Positions 10,223-22,759 of a stretch of DNA of 64,000 nt are shown one piece after another. Every line of letters starts with the position of its first letter. Position 1 is the stretch's first letter. This DNA comes from Omphiscola glabra. Taxonomy: Eukaryota > Mollusca > Gastropoda > Lymnaeidae. The translations under genes were made by a program, and so were the position numbers. The notes beneath the pieces were generated by a model that did not search any database, had not been told where the DNA came from, and worked only from the letters and a program-made list of their open reading frames with translations. The stretch lies in contig OZ024806.1 in assembly GCA_964017045.1 (NCBI GenBank), forward strand, positions 7,832,488 through 7,896,487, in the 5' to 3' direction.

Positions 10223-11309
10223 CATGACTGGTTGTTGGGACCATACGAGCTTCCAAGCTGCTGACTGTCCTTTCCCCCCCCCCCCCCCCTCTCCCAGTAT
10301 GTGGTCTAAAGTGAAAATCACAGAAGCACATCCTCCAGACAACAGCTACGACTTAAACAAAATGCATCTAAGGAAATCAAACACTTTCCGAACAAAATAA
10401 CGATTTGCTGTTTGTCAAAGGCACGCTGACTTTAATTTTTCGAGCAGAGGGTCGTCGGTCCCCTTATTGTAGAGATAACTTGAACATATAACTTGAATAT
10501 ATAACTTGAACAGATCAGCTGCAACCAACTAATGAAGTCTCATTGACACTATCTTTAAATATTTTATTTTCAAGTTATAAAAAAAAACATTTAGCAAAAG
10601 ATATGAAGAACACACACTATTCAATAAAAATGGTTTTACACACAGATTTGGACCTTCTCTTTATTGGTTACTCAGGAAATGGTCCCACACCTACAATGAT
10701 CTTTCAGGAAATGGTCCCACACCTTCAATGATCTTTTCTTGATTTAAAAAAAAAATTACTACCTAAGTTTATTTTAAATTTAAAAAAAAATCATTATCAA
10801 GTCTCACTCTAGAACAGTGATAATTTTGATTCTTCTTTCTTGGCTTGTATAGAAAGCTTTTGCTGGATTTGTATAATCGCAGATTTTAACAAAATTTTAA
10901 ACATGATTGTGAAGACTTGTATCTATGATAAGTTGTGTTGTTTTAAATTTTTTTAAAATAAGGCATATAAAAATAATTATATCTTATATACCATGTAGTA
11001 CCCTTTTGTGCTTCTACTATAACCTTGGTGCTAATAAGGAAATTTATTACATTTTTTGCTTGTTTTCAACATGTTATCAGTATTTAACCGCCTACTTAAT
11101 GAGTATACATAATAGTTTTTATTATTAATTCTATTTTTCAAAACTATGCCATACCCATGTATTGTAGTTTTGTTTTGTCTATCCTTGCGTACTTGTAGTA
11201 TTCTAAAACAAGTTTAGCGTGTCAGTGTTTCCAGCAATACAACTGTGCCCTTAGGAGCGCTGGCATGGGAGGTACAAATAAGACGCTGCACCATTATCTT
11301 AGGAAGACT
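10223..11309. other. Unassigned sequence with minor duplications
   Basis: It holds a 15-base C run near 10275, a short ATAACTTGAA repeat near 10480-10510 and a two-copy repeat around CAGGAAATGGTCCCACACCT (about 10673-10728). No gene is seen. Confidence 0.5.
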
Positions 11310-11717
11310 GGTCAGCTACTGGTCTGACTGGTCAGCTACCGGCATGACTGGTCAGCTACCGGCATGACTGGTCAGCTACTGGTCTGACTGGTCAGCTACT
11401 GGCATGACTGGTCAGCTACTGGTCTGACTGGTCAGCTACTGGTATGACTGGTCAGCTACTGGTCTGACTGGTCAGCTACTGGCATGGCTGGTCAGCTACT
11501 GGTCTGACTGGTCAGCTACTGGCCTGGCTGGTCAGCTAGTGGTCTGACTGGCATGACTGGCCAGCTACTGATCTGACTGGTCAGCTACTGATCTGAATGG
11601 TCAGCTAGTAGCCTGACTGGTCAGCTACTGGCCTGAATGGTCAGCTACTGGCCTGACTGGTCAGCTACTGGTCTGACTGGTCAGCTACTGGCCTGACTGG
11701 CCAGCTACTGGCCTGGT
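11310..11717 (+). repeat. 20-bp minisatellite
   Basis: About 20 copies of GACTGGTCAGCTACTGGCCT with variants GTCT, GCAT and GTAT at the end. Confidence 0.95.
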
Positions 11718-12164
11718 AACATTTAAAGGTACCAAGCAAATATATTGCTGGAAGTTAAATAACAAGATGAAAACCCACAGCTCCAGACTAGAATAATTAA
11801 TCTGTTCATGGTGAATTTTAACACCTTCAATTACCACAAAAATACATTTTATATAAAACAAAATCTCTTAAATTTATTTATGTTCCTCAAAGCATTGGAA
11901 GCAGTTGGTGTCTTTTAACAACAAAATTATCCATGTCCACATGCCTACTGTTTGTAATATGACACGAGTGAATGCAATGCTACCAATATGCCTTATAATT
12001 AACATTTTGTTTTTGGGGGTATTCCAATGTTGAACCAATTATTCCTTAATACATCTGCAAGATTGTCTCTGCAGCTACTCGTTTTATTATAGGAACATGT
12101 TGCAGCATGAATTAACATTTTATTTTAAAAATCCAGCTTTTTGTTGTTTAAAAATTATATTATT

Positions 12165-12230
12165 ATTATTAGTTGTCTTATATAGCGCGGTACCCCAGCC
12201 TACATAATGGTTCCAGAGAAGTAATTAACA
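12165..12230 (-). repeat. Dispersed-repeat tail sharing TTATATAGCGC
   Basis: ATTATTATTATTAG leads into TTATATAGCGCGGTACCCC. The reverse complement at about 21040-21150 has the same layout (TTTATATAGCGCTGGTATCC). The two look like ends of one dispersed repeat family, perhaps a SINE; this is inference from two copies. Confidence 0.4.
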
Positions 12231-12753
12231 AAGTTTTAAGTTTGGTGGACCGTTGGAAATATTTCTCATTGCTGTACCAGGGACCTATGTCAGATTTATT
12301 TATTAAAAAAAAAACAAACTTCATCTGATGTTAAATATGGCAAGAAAGAGTACTTTAAACCATCATCAGCCAGTTCCATATGACTGTCAACTGTTCCATA
12401 TGACTGTCAACTGTTCCATATGACTGTCAACTGTTACCATTTTATGGCCAGCTGTCATATAACTTTTTTTTGGCTAATGCTCTTAAAAATTTTAAACAAA
12501 AATTCAACCTACGTTCTCTCATGTAAATGTAATTATAACAGTAAAAAAAGACCCAACAAGTTTTGAAGAAGAAAAAATCAACAGACTATGAAAGGTCCTC
12601 CAAATGTCATGTTCTATGCACGGAACAGTCATAGTTTTTTTGTTTTGTTTTTTTTCTAAGTGGATTTGAAATTAGATTAAAACAATGAAACTTTCAATGT
12701 TTTGTTTCCAGTTTCTTGACCCACCGGCCAGATCACAACTTCGGGAAACACTG
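12228..12753. mobile_element. Possible degraded hAT-type element
   Basis: The right end reads GGGAAACACTG, the inverse of a common hAT end CAGTGTTTCCC. The left part has AAGTTTTAAGTTTGGTGGACC, which resembles the element end at 60.3 kb. A three-copy 20-bp repeat (GTTCCATATGACTGTCAACT) lies inside at 12376-12437. The left terminus and a target duplication were not found. Confidence 0.35.
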
Positions 12754-12789
12754 TTTCCACACCGTATTTTTAGTTTATACCTCATGATA

Positions 12790-12885
12790 CTATAAAGCTA
12801 AATTGTTTAAACATACTATAAAGCTAAATTGTTTAAAACATGCTATAAAGCTAAATTGTTTAAACATTCTATAAAGGTTCAATTT
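12790..12885 (+). repeat. 24-26-bp tandem repeat, four copies
   Basis: Four copies of a unit containing ACTATAAAGCTAAATTGTTT. The flanks up to 13428 are AT-rich with no gene. Confidence 0.85.
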
Positions 12886-13428
12886 TAACAATTTAGGTTT
12901 TTCATTTCCTCTCTAACTGTTCACAGCATTGAGTTAAAGTTAATTAGAGTCAAATTTTCAGTAACGTTTCTTCAATTTTAGTTTAGTAAAGATTTAGTGA
13001 ATTTATTATTAAAATTATTTGGTGTTAAAAAACAACAACACTCATTGTTGGTATATCCTAAAGAATGAACAGGGAAAATAAAGTGGAATTATTATACTTA
13101 GTTACTGTCATTCTTTGACATCTCTTATTCTGATGTGTCATTAAAGATAGATTCAAATGCCAGTGTTTTCATGCACCAAAAGTTACATGTGTCTGGCTCA
13201 CTGCTGTGTTACTGTTGTTATAGATTGAGTGCATGTAAACTATTGCAATATATATTATTACATGTGCAGTGTGTACAGCTGCATAAAATATTTTGAGAAA
13301 ACATGTTTTCCACTTTTACAATTAGTTACATTATATACATATATTTATAACGGAATATGTTGGTGTGAAGTGAATTTTGTTGTGTGCCAAAAATATTAAA
13401 TAAAAATGATTGTAAACCCAGCTTGACC

Positions 13429-15292
13429 AATTACTTGTTGAATGGTGTGTGGGATAAGGTGGTGAATTACTTGTTGAATGGTGTTTGGGATAAGGTGGTG
13501 AATTACTTGTTGAATGGTGTGTGGGATAAGGTGGTAAATTACTTGTGGAATGGTGTGTGGGATCAAGTGATGAATTACTTGTTGAATGGTGTGTGGGATC
13601 AAATGGTGAATTACTTGTGGAATGGTGTGTGGGATCAAGTGATGAGTTACTTGTTGAATGGTGTGTGGGATTAGGTGGTGAATTACTTGTGGAATGGTGT
13701 GTGGGATCAGTGGTGAATTACTTGTGGAATGGTGTGTGGGATCAAATGGTGAATTACTTGTTGAATGTTGTTTGGGATAAGGTGGTGAATTACTTGTTGA
13801 ATGGTGTGTGGGATAAGGTGGTGAATTACTTGTGGAATGGTGTGTGGGATCAAGTGATGAATTACTTGTGGAATGGTGTGTGGGATCAGGTGGTGAATTA
13901 CTTGTTGAATGGTGTGTGGGATCAAATGGTGAATTACTTGTGGAATGGTGTGTGGGATCAAGTGATGAGTTACTTGTTGAATGGTGTGTGGGATTAGGTG
14001 GTGAATTACTTGTGGAATGGTGTGTGGGATCAGTGGTGAATTACTTGTGGAATGGTGTGTGGGATCAAATGGTGAATTACTTGTTGAATGTTGTTTGGGA
14101 TAAGGTGGTGAATTACTTGTTGAATGGTGTGTGGGATAAGGTGGTGAATTACTTGTGGAATGGTGTGTGGGATCAAGTGGTGAATTACTTGTGGAATGGT
14201 GTGTGGGATCAGGTGATGAATTACTTGTTGAATGGTGTGTGGGATCAAATGGTGAATTACTTGTGGAATGGTGTGTGGGATCAAATGGTGAATTACTTGT
14301 GGAATGGTGTGTGGGATCAGGTGGTGAATTACTTGTTGAATGGTGTGTGGGATCAAGTGATGAATTACTTGTTGAATGGTGTGTGGGATCAAATGGTGAA
14401 TTACTTGTGGAATGGTGTGTGGGATCAAGTGATGAGTTACTTGTTGAATGGTGTGTGGGATCAAATGGTGAATTACTTGTGGAATGGTGTGTGGGATCAA
14501 ATGGTGAATTACTTTTTGAATGGTGTGTGGGATCAAATAGTGAATTACTTGTGGAATGGTGTGTGGGATCAAATGGTGAATTACTTGTGGAATGGTGTGT
14601 GGGATCAAATGGTGAATTACTTGTGGAATGGTGTGTGGGGTCAGGTGGTGAATTACTTGTGGAATGGTGTGTGGGATCAAGTGATGAATTACTTTTTGAA
14701 TGGTGTGTGGGATCAAATGGTGAATTACTTGTGGAATGGTGTGTGGGATCAAATGGTGAATTACTTGTGGAATGGTGTGTGGGATCAAATGGTGAATTAC
14801 TTGTGGAATGGTGTGTGGGATCAGGTGGTGAATTACTTGTGGAATGGTGTGTGGGATCAAGTGGTGAATTACTTGTGGAATGGTGTGTGGGATCAAGTGA
14901 TGAATTACTTGTGGAATGGTGTGTGGGATCAAATGGTGAATTACTTGTGGAATGGTGTGTGGGATCAAATGGTGAATTACTTGTGGAATGGTGTGTGGGA
15001 TCAAGTGATGAATTACTTGTGGAATGGTGTGTGGGATCAAATGGTGAATTACTTGTGGAATGGTGTGTGGGATCAAATGGTGAATTACTTGTTGAATGGT
15101 GTGTGGGATCAAGTGATGAATTACTTGTTGAATGGTGTGTGGGATCAAGTGATGAATTACTTTTTGAATGGTGTGTGGGATCAAGTGGTGAATTACTTTT
15201 TGAATGGTGTGTGGGATCAAGTGGTGAATTACTTGTTGAATGGTGTGTGGGATCAAGTGATGAATTAATTGTTGACTGGTGTGTGGGATCAC
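13429..15292 (+). repeat. 36-bp minisatellite, about 51 copies, with 323-bp higher-order duplication
   Basis: The unit contains GAATTACTTGTGGAATGGTG and TGTGGGATCAAGTGGT. With a period of 36, frames stay open, giving apparent proteins of up to about 540 residues on both strands. None has a start context, splice site or non-repeat domain, so I do not call a gene. A block with two private variants (GGATTAGG and a 35-bp unit GATCAGTGG) occurs twice, 323 bases apart (nine units minus one base). Confidence 0.97.
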
Positions 15293-16089
15293 ATAGTAAG
15301 ATTTTGGTTAAGACAACATTGTGCAAAATTTGTGATAGATTGTTAATAACCCATTTGACAAATTGTCTAGTTAAATTAACTGAACGGTTTAACCACCTTG
15401 GTAGGTTGACATTTCTAGGTCCTCCGGGTTAAATTATCATCATGTCACGGGAAAGTTAAGGGAGTTGGAGGGGGGGGGGGGTTGGGCGGTGATATTTTCG
15501 TCTACCTGCACGAGGTGAATGTGTGTGGTTGATAATGCCAAGAGGTCTGCCGTTTCATTACCCGGATATTTCATTGGTTCCAGTGTCTCCATGCGTGAGT
15601 GATTGGAGATAAGACATGAGTCTATGAACAGAACGTTATCACGGCAAGCTTTATTGAATGTTAATTTTTTTTTGGCCGCACAAAGTTTTAAGAGTTGCCA
15701 TGGAAGGGTGATTACTTTGCCTTAATACATTTTTGTGGCTGTGAAAGTTCTGATTTTCTACCGTTCACGAAACAATTAATTCAAAAGAAGTTAATTATAC
15801 GGTAAAATTTTATTGTAGTGCAATATATATACGCTTATATATATATTTATATATGTAAAGCGTATTCGCGTTGAATCATTACAATTAAAACTCTTAAAAT
15901 TTTGGTTTAAGTACTGTGCTAATAGTGCTATAAATCATATACACACCGGCTTAAAAATACTACAGTTTGTGCAGTAAATATGTTTTAAGAACTATAAACA
16001 TATACCGTACTCATTGTGCTGTACGGCGACAGTTCACGCTTTAGGAATTCTTGCTTTTTAGTTACAGAAAAGAAAACCCAACCGCGTCC
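15293..16089. other. Non-coding stretch before the candidate promoter
   Basis: It has a G run at about 15469-15481 and short TATATA tracts near 15826-15855. No gene is seen. Confidence 0.5.
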
Positions 16090-16450
16090 TATTTAAAGTT
16101 GGGAAAGCGCTAACGCTCTCTCCCCCACACGCGAGCCGACTCCACCCCTCCACGAGAGCGGCGCGAGGAACTGTGACCAATGAGAAGCGCCGATACACGC
16201 AACAACAGAAATAAGACGAGAGGAAAAAAAAGAAAGAAAGAAAGAAAAGTTAAAAGTTAGTGATACGAAGCCCGAACGGTTTTCGCCCTGTTTGGCACGG
16301 TCTCCGTGTGAATACCGGTGCACCAGCAGACGGATATTTTGCCTTGTGTTGGGAACAGGGTTAGAAAGTTTTTTTTGTGTGTGTAACTGTAACACTCACG
16401 GATAGTGTGTTATTGTGATTTTATTTGAGGAGATTTAGCTGTACTATTAT
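16090..16450 (+). promoter_or_regulatory. Candidate promoter and non-coding first exon ending at a GTAAGT donor
   Basis: A TATTTAA box at 16090-16096, a locally CpG-rich stretch (GAGAGCGGCGCGAGG) and a CCAAT at 16177-16181 stand out from the AT-rich surroundings. At 16450/16451 there is a good donor, TTAT then GTAAGTATG. The most plausible partner on this strand is the acceptor at 37874. This is inference; no coding content is present. Confidence 0.35.
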
Positions 16451-18305
16451 GTAAGTATGAGTTTTAAAGATAACAAAAGTTCTATTTGTTTTTTTTTATG
16501 TATCTTTTTTTCTTTTTAGTTTTAAAGAAAAAAATTTCAAATACCGGTACTCAACTTGACTCAAGTCTTGAGTAAGATTCTTTAACTTATGTTAAGATAA
16601 CCAGTTAACCTTTTTACTTTATTGATAATTGCATGGAATGGGGGAGGTGGAATAGTGACGATTCATTTTGGATCAGACTGTTAGACATGTTAGTGTTGAA
16701 TTCGGACATTTTTTAAATATTAGTCTGAAATGAATGAGAAAGTAATGTATTAATTTATTTTTTTAAAATAAAAGGTCAATAACCTATTATAGTTTATAGA
16801 AAAAAAAAATATGCGCACTTAGCTGCCACTGTCAGGGATAAATTACTAGTAATTTGCGCCAGAATCTGATTGTTGGAACTTACTTTTTTTTCCAACAAAT
16901 GACAAATAATTATTGGTACATCATACCGACTTAGTACAAGGTAGGTAGTTAAGTAGTAGGTGTAGAATTCTTATTCTTAGTACTTAGTTTCCATCCGTCG
17001 GCAAGATATTGGTATTGGTTATTAGTTATTGATAAAAATCATTCGCAAATGATAAAATGAAGCTAATTTTGTGGTGCATTTTAATTTATTCTTACACACG
17101 TGTCTCACCATTGCTTGGAGAAAGTGTTATGTGTGTAAAAACAAGATGTTTAGAAGAAATGGCGTGCCTGAAGTCAGTATTCCTATATATTACGCCTATA
17201 ACTAGCCTACATGTTATAACAAAATGTAGACAAGCAATGTAGACCTAAAAAATAATATTGAAATTATAATAATCGATGTACACTTGCAATAATTTATGTA
17301 ACATACAGTTCATACATGATGATGCAAGTTACCTGTACCGTTAATTACGTGATGTGTAGTTTTGTTCTATGACATGATGTAATGGAAAGCTGTGCAGCAC
17401 ACTGCACAATGTGTGTGAGAATCAGATTACCTGTAGTATAATGTGTAACGGTGATTTAGCTAATACCATTTTCGGTATGATATAACGCTACACGCATGGT
17501 ACAATTTATTTGCACATTTAATAAGCTGGGCCTGATGTCTCTACAATAATTGTTAAATAATGGCATAATTATATTATAATTGTTATACCGTTGCTCAGCG
17601 CGTGTACAGTTTTCTCGGTTTGAGCGTTGCCACATTCTTTTCGTTAACAGTTTCTGATCTGAGGGTCGCATTCCGTTTTGACCAGAGGTATAAAACTTGG
17701 CGAAAACATGTCATTTCAATCTCTCCCTAAACCAGACTATCTTTGGCGTTTGGCCTAAATGACGTGTCGGTATGTGTGTATGTGTGGGGGTTGTCTTCAT
17801 TTTACATCATTCCAACGTTTTACAACTCCATGTCAAAATAGTAACTTCTCATCCACTTATCGTTGGTCAAGATAAGTGTTTATTTTTTGACCACCTTAGT
17901 TAAATGTAATGTACTATTCACACCCTCTTCACCAAGCACTAATAATTACAATTACCGGTATACCACTGGTTTTGATAAAAAGAATCGATTTTTTAAAAAA
18001 TTAAGTGTGTCCCATTCCCTGGCAACATTGATTACACTGTTGGAGTTAGAGTCGTTTAAAGTACTTATTGTGTAAAAGTTTAACTAAATTTTTGAACTGA
18101 GTAGCACTGAGTTGTTGCATTCGAAACACACACACACACACACAGGGCAGACAGACGGAAAATAACAAACATTCTATAATTAAATAATCAACAAAAACAA
18201 ACATTACAACATTTGGTATAACACACTTGAAGGACCGCCCTCTGAACACATGTTAAAACAGATTTATCCAATGGGGGACCACAATACATGCATTCAAATG
18301 CGAAA
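16451..18305. other. AT-rich sequence, nothing recognised
   Basis: No coding exon is supported. It contains a short CA run near 18126-18144 and scattered open frames below 75 codons without similarity. Confidence 0.5.
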
Positions 18306-18309
18306 CTAA

Positions 18310-18765
18310 GTTTAAGCGTGTGCATCTGTGTTGTTGACACGCGTATTTAAATGCGACACGGTAACACATGCATCTCTGTTGTTGACACACGTATTTACCG
18401 ACGTAGTAGCACATGCATCTCTGTTGTTGACACGCGTATTTAAATGCGACACAGTAACACATGCATCTCTGTTGTTGACACACGTATTCAACGACGTAGT
18501 AGCACATGCATCTCTGTTGTTGACACACACACGTATTTAACGACACAGTAACACATGCATCTCTGTTGACACACACACGTATTTAACGACACATTAACAC
18601 ATGCATCTCTGTTGTTGACACACGTATTTAACGACACAGTAACACATGTATCTCTTCTGTTGACACACGTATTTAACGACGTAGTATCAAATACATCTCT
18701 GTTGTTGACACGCGTATTTAAATGCGACACAGTAACACATGCATCTCTGCTGTTGACACACGTCC
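18310..18765 (+). repeat. About 45-57-bp minisatellite with two interleaved unit types
   Basis: About nine copies built on CACATGCATCTCTGTTGTTG and ACACACGTATTTAACGAC. Two variants (ACGTAGTAGC and GCGACACAGTAAC) alternate in the first part, so a roughly double-length higher-order unit is present there. Confidence 0.9.
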
Positions 18766-19302
18766 CTTCAGACCAGAGAGATTAAGGACGCCACCCACCC
18801 GAGAGGTTAGCTAGTTCAGGTATTCGCTCGGATTAAAGGCCTCATGTTTGCACTGTGGTAACCTTTACTGGAAGCCGCTGAACATGTGTGGGGGAAATTG
18901 TGGACTAAAAATATGAACGTTGTGACTTTTTTGTGTTGTGTGGTTGGGAGAAAAAAGTGTGCGTAAAGGGGGGGGGGTAATGATTTGGCTGCTATGTGGC
19001 GTTGTTAAGGTTCGTTTGCAATAAAGAATACGAAATTCGTTTGTTTTTTTTTTCTCCACAATTTTCTCATTTGAAAACAATGTTGGGGTAGCGGTTGTGG
19101 TTGGTCGTTGCCGTACAGATAATGTTAGAGAGGGTTCAGGTGATGGATGGCGAAGCTTTAATGTATGTGCGTCTGCTGGTTTGGGGGTGGGGTGGGATAC
19201 TGCCGTATTGGGGTAATACCTTAGTCCCTCTGCATATGCATGATGCCTGGCTAAGCTTAAACTGTTGAAATATTAGTTGAGAAATTAAATGAGGATTATA
19301 TA

Positions 19303-19506
19303 GGTAAGCCCAGGGCCGGCCTTAGGCCACTGCAACCTATGCGGCCGCAGTGGGCCCCGCACTTTCATTAGGCCCCGCCCCGTATTTATTTTCTAATACA
19401 AAATCTTAATTTTCACTTATTATCCTTATCCTCTACCCAGAATGGGCCCCGCGCAATCCGTTTAGCATAGGGCCCCGCAATTGTTAGGGTCGGCCCTGGG
19501 TAAGCC
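19303..19506. mobile_element. 188-bp hAT-type MITE with perfect 8-bp target duplication
   Basis: The element spans 19311-19498 with ends CAGGGCCGGCCTTAGG and GGGTCGGCCCTG. The flanking 8-mers GGTAAGCC (19303-19310 and 19499-19506) are identical. The CAGGG ends and 8-bp duplication are hAT hallmarks. The interior has repeated GGGCCCCGC blocks and no coding sequence. The intact duplication suggests a fairly recent insertion. Confidence 0.9.
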
Positions 19507-19944
19507 TCTTTCAGGATCTCTTCATAAACAAAAAAATATAATCTCAAGCTTCTATTCTAGTGTAGGCCGAGATCTTCACACACACACTGCAACCTATTAC
19601 TATTAGAATTTATTATTCAGGGAGGCACACATTTTCTCATAGAAGTCGACTACAACACTGCTGTCAACAGTAGATGACAGGGCCAGGGTATCCTTGGTGT
19701 GTAGATTTTAATGGGTTTGATGAGACAGACAACTACTGAATGTGTGCGTGTGTATCGCCTGTGTCAAGTGCTCAATCCACCCGCGGTGCTGCCCCATAAT
19801 CCCAGAGTGCATTTCTTTCTCTTACCTGTTGACCCAACACACACCTCGTCGTGCACCTGTCGCGTGCATAGCTGAATGTGTCGGGGAATTTTCAGTGTCG
19901 ACTTCTATCTCCTGCTATTATCGTTTTCTTCTCCTCCCATAGTT
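19507..19944. other. No gene seen
   Basis: Mixed composition with short open frames only. No arrays and no splice-flanked coding segment. Confidence 0.5.
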
Positions 19945-20060
19945 GAATTTTCCCTCCTCCCAGTGCTGTCATCTCCCTCCTCCCAGTGATGTCTTCTCCC
20001 TCCTCCCAATGTCATCTTCTCCCTCCTCCTGGTGTTGACTTCTTCCTCCTCCCGACATCT
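19945..20060 (+). repeat. About 23-bp pyrimidine-rich repeat, five imperfect copies
   Basis: Imperfect copies around CTCCCAGTGATGTCTTCTCC. The following stretch to 20885 has C runs near 20340 and 20495 and no supported gene. Confidence 0.8.
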
Positions 20061-20885
20061 TCTTATTTTCGTGCCGCGTCAAGCTGCCGCCATCCTCATA
20101 AAGTGTATTCAATTCAAAGGCGGCCCCGTTCGGGTAGGGTGAGCACACCAATACCAATCGACTCAAACCAGCAACGGTACAGCTATTGAAAAAAAAACTT
20201 CCATCTCATCTTCGCCTTTCACATCAATGGACCTGTCGTCCCAAGACTCTTTGCCACCATCAGTACCGATCACCAAACACCATTCCCCCACCAGATTCAT
20301 TCTCGGTCAGCTCCGTTCTTACCTGTCGCACGACTCCAAACAACCCCCCCTCCCCCATTTATTAACACGTGGTTTAAGGCTAAAACCCACCCCCCTCCCG
20401 ATTAGTATATTTAAAAAAAACCCACCAAGAACCCAACTTTGTAGGAAGCTTTAAGAGCCCGAAGATCGTTTTCCCAAGATTGACGCCCCCCTCTTCCCCC
20501 CCCCCCCCGGTAACAATGCCTGGTGTAGCGACCCAACGGGGTTACGGGTTCGCTCGCTTAATCGCAACAGGTCAACGCACAAGAAAGCTGATTATCAGGA
20601 GCGAGTCTACTGCAGTTCAACGTTGTCAAGTCTTGAGGAGTCCGAAAAAAGGCTGAATATCAGAAGCAATTCAATGGCGGGTGAAAGTGAGCCAAATCGT
20701 CGCGCCAACCTGTAACTTCAGGATGTATCCTTTCGTTCTATCTGATAAGTCTAGGGTAGCCTTCCCTTCCAAGTGACTCGTATGTTAGGATTTGGGGACC
20801 TAGCAAACCAAGACGAGGTTGTTTTTTTTTTTTTGGGGGGTGGGGGGTGGGGGGTGTTTGTTTCCTGTTTCCAGTTGAAACCACA

Positions 20886-21015
20886 TTGATCAATTCGATA
20901 GTATCCTGGAACTCATAGGGTTAATTCGATAGTATCACGAAACCCAATTACCAATTCGTTAATTCGATAGTATCCTGGAACCCTATGGGTTAACTTGATA
21001 GTATCAAGTTAAAGA
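20886..21015 (+). repeat. Short repeat of AATTCGATAGTATC
   Basis: Five imperfect copies of AATTCGATAGTATC with linkers such as CTGGAAC. Confidence 0.8.
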
Positions 21016-21039
21016 AATGATCTAGAAGTCAATTAATAA

Positions 21040-21150
21040 TTAAGACTTTTTTTTGTTTAAAATAGATTTAAGAAAACCAGAGCGTAGTGAGCATACTAAA
21101 GTAGCAGGGATACCAGCGCTATATAAATATCCGATCAATCAATCAAAACT
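21040..21150 (+). repeat. Second copy of the TATATAGCGC dispersed repeat
   Basis: GATACCAGCGCTATATAAAT, followed by GATCAATCAATCAA, is the inverse of the sequence at about 12165-12230. It looks like a shared 3' end of a dispersed family. Confidence 0.4.
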
Positions 21151-21354
21151 TCGTTAAAAAATCCACTTTTTGGTTTAGTTAATGGGACACAATGTTGTAA
21201 AATTCTGGTCGAGGGTTCACACTTTGTGATTACCCACACACATTTTAACGTCCAACTCATTGAGTGACGATCGACTGTTACCGGTGCCACCCAACGCGTT
21301 TCATTTTTTTGCACGTTGATCGGCTTGTTGTTGAACGCTGTGGCGTGAAATGAG

Positions 21355-21930
21355 AAACGCACTCTACCACGTCCGGGCATGGATCTACATACTGCATTAA
21401 TGCACGCATTCTACCAAGTCCGGGCATGGATCTACATACTGCATTAATGCACACATTCTACCACGTCCGGGCATGGATATTGCATTAATGCACGCATTCT
21501 ACCACGCCCGGGCATGAATCTACATACTGCATTAATGCACGCATTCTACCACGTCCGGGCATGAATCTACATACTGCATTAATGCACGCATTCTACCACG
21601 TCCGGGCATGGATCTACATACTGCATTAATGCACGCATTCTACCACGTCCGGGCATGGATCTACATACTGCATTAATGCACGCATTCTACCACGTCCGGG
21701 CATGGATCTACATACTGCATTAATGCACACATTCTACCACGTCCGGGCATGGATATTGCATTAATGCACACATCCTACCACATCCGGGCATGGATCTACA
21801 TATTGCATTAATGCACACATTCTGCCACATCCGGGCATGGATCTAGATACTGCATTAATGCACACATTCTACCACGTCCGGGCATGGATCTACATGCTGA
21901 ATACTGCATTAATGCACACATTCTACTATG
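21355..21930 (+). repeat. 47-bp minisatellite, about 12 copies
   Basis: The unit contains CTACATACTGCATTAATGCA and CACGTCCGGGCATGGAT. Two copies lack an internal CTACATAC block. TGCATTAATGCA is a perfect 12-base palindrome in every unit. Confidence 0.95.
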
Positions 21931-22480
21931 ACCTTCTGCGTGTGTCATAAAATGATAAATACATGCTATGTGTCATGCCGACATAACTTACAACTGTTTA
22001 CGTGTCACACATTGGTATGTCATGTTGACATGCCAGCGATATATACCGGTACATGCAGCAGCTCTGTCATAAAACTGTATGCACTGCACACATGGTGCAC
22101 TCGACTCGATGCCCAGAGTGCACACAACGCTTAATGATGTAATACGCCTCGGCTAGACATCACGAATTATAAAGCATGAGTGGGGAGTACTCCTTTATAT
22201 AATGTACACTGTTTTTTTCCCCCGCTGTCTACTAAAAAGTAATGCGCCGTATAAGAAGGTTGACTATATGGAGACATTGATACTTGTGATCATCAGCCAA
22301 CCGTAAAAAAGGGGAAGAATGATAGAATCCTATGCAAATATAAAATTGTATGTATATTAGTGTCCAGGAAGGAACCCCCCCCCCCCCCCAACTCCAAAGC
22401 CCGATTGGGGTAGCATCACTTTGATGTATCTGTGCCTAATGCAGTTAAATCTACTGGTGTAATATTTAAGACTATCGAGA
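21931..22480. other. No gene seen
   Basis: Ordinary non-coding sequence with a 13-base C run near 22376. Confidence 0.5.
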
Positions 22481-22484
22481 GATC

Positions 22485-22735
22485 TATGCCAGGCAAGTCA
22501 TCACATTGCCAGGCAAGTCATCACATTGCCAGACAAGTCATCACATTGCCAGGCAAGTCATCACATTGCCAGGCAAGTCATCACATTGCCAGGCAAGTCA
22601 TCACATTGCCAGGCAAGTCATCACATTGCCAGGCAAGTCATCACATTGCCAGGCAAGTCATCACATTGCCAGACAAGTCATCACATTGCCAGGCAAGTCA
22701 TCACATTGCCAGGCAAGTCATCACATTGCCATCAT
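22485..22735 (+). repeat. 20-bp minisatellite, 12 copies
   Basis: Twelve nearly identical copies of GCCAGGCAAGTCATCACATT; two have GACAAG. Very low divergence suggests recent expansion. Confidence 0.96.
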
Positions 22736-22759
22736 AACAAGCTCTTCCTTGAAAAACCC

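Noticed and set aside
13707..15326. Very long open frames (up to 539 codons) on both strands
   Set aside because: They are produced by a 36-bp tandem array without stops. All frames are repeats of one unit, with no start context, splice sites or unique domain.
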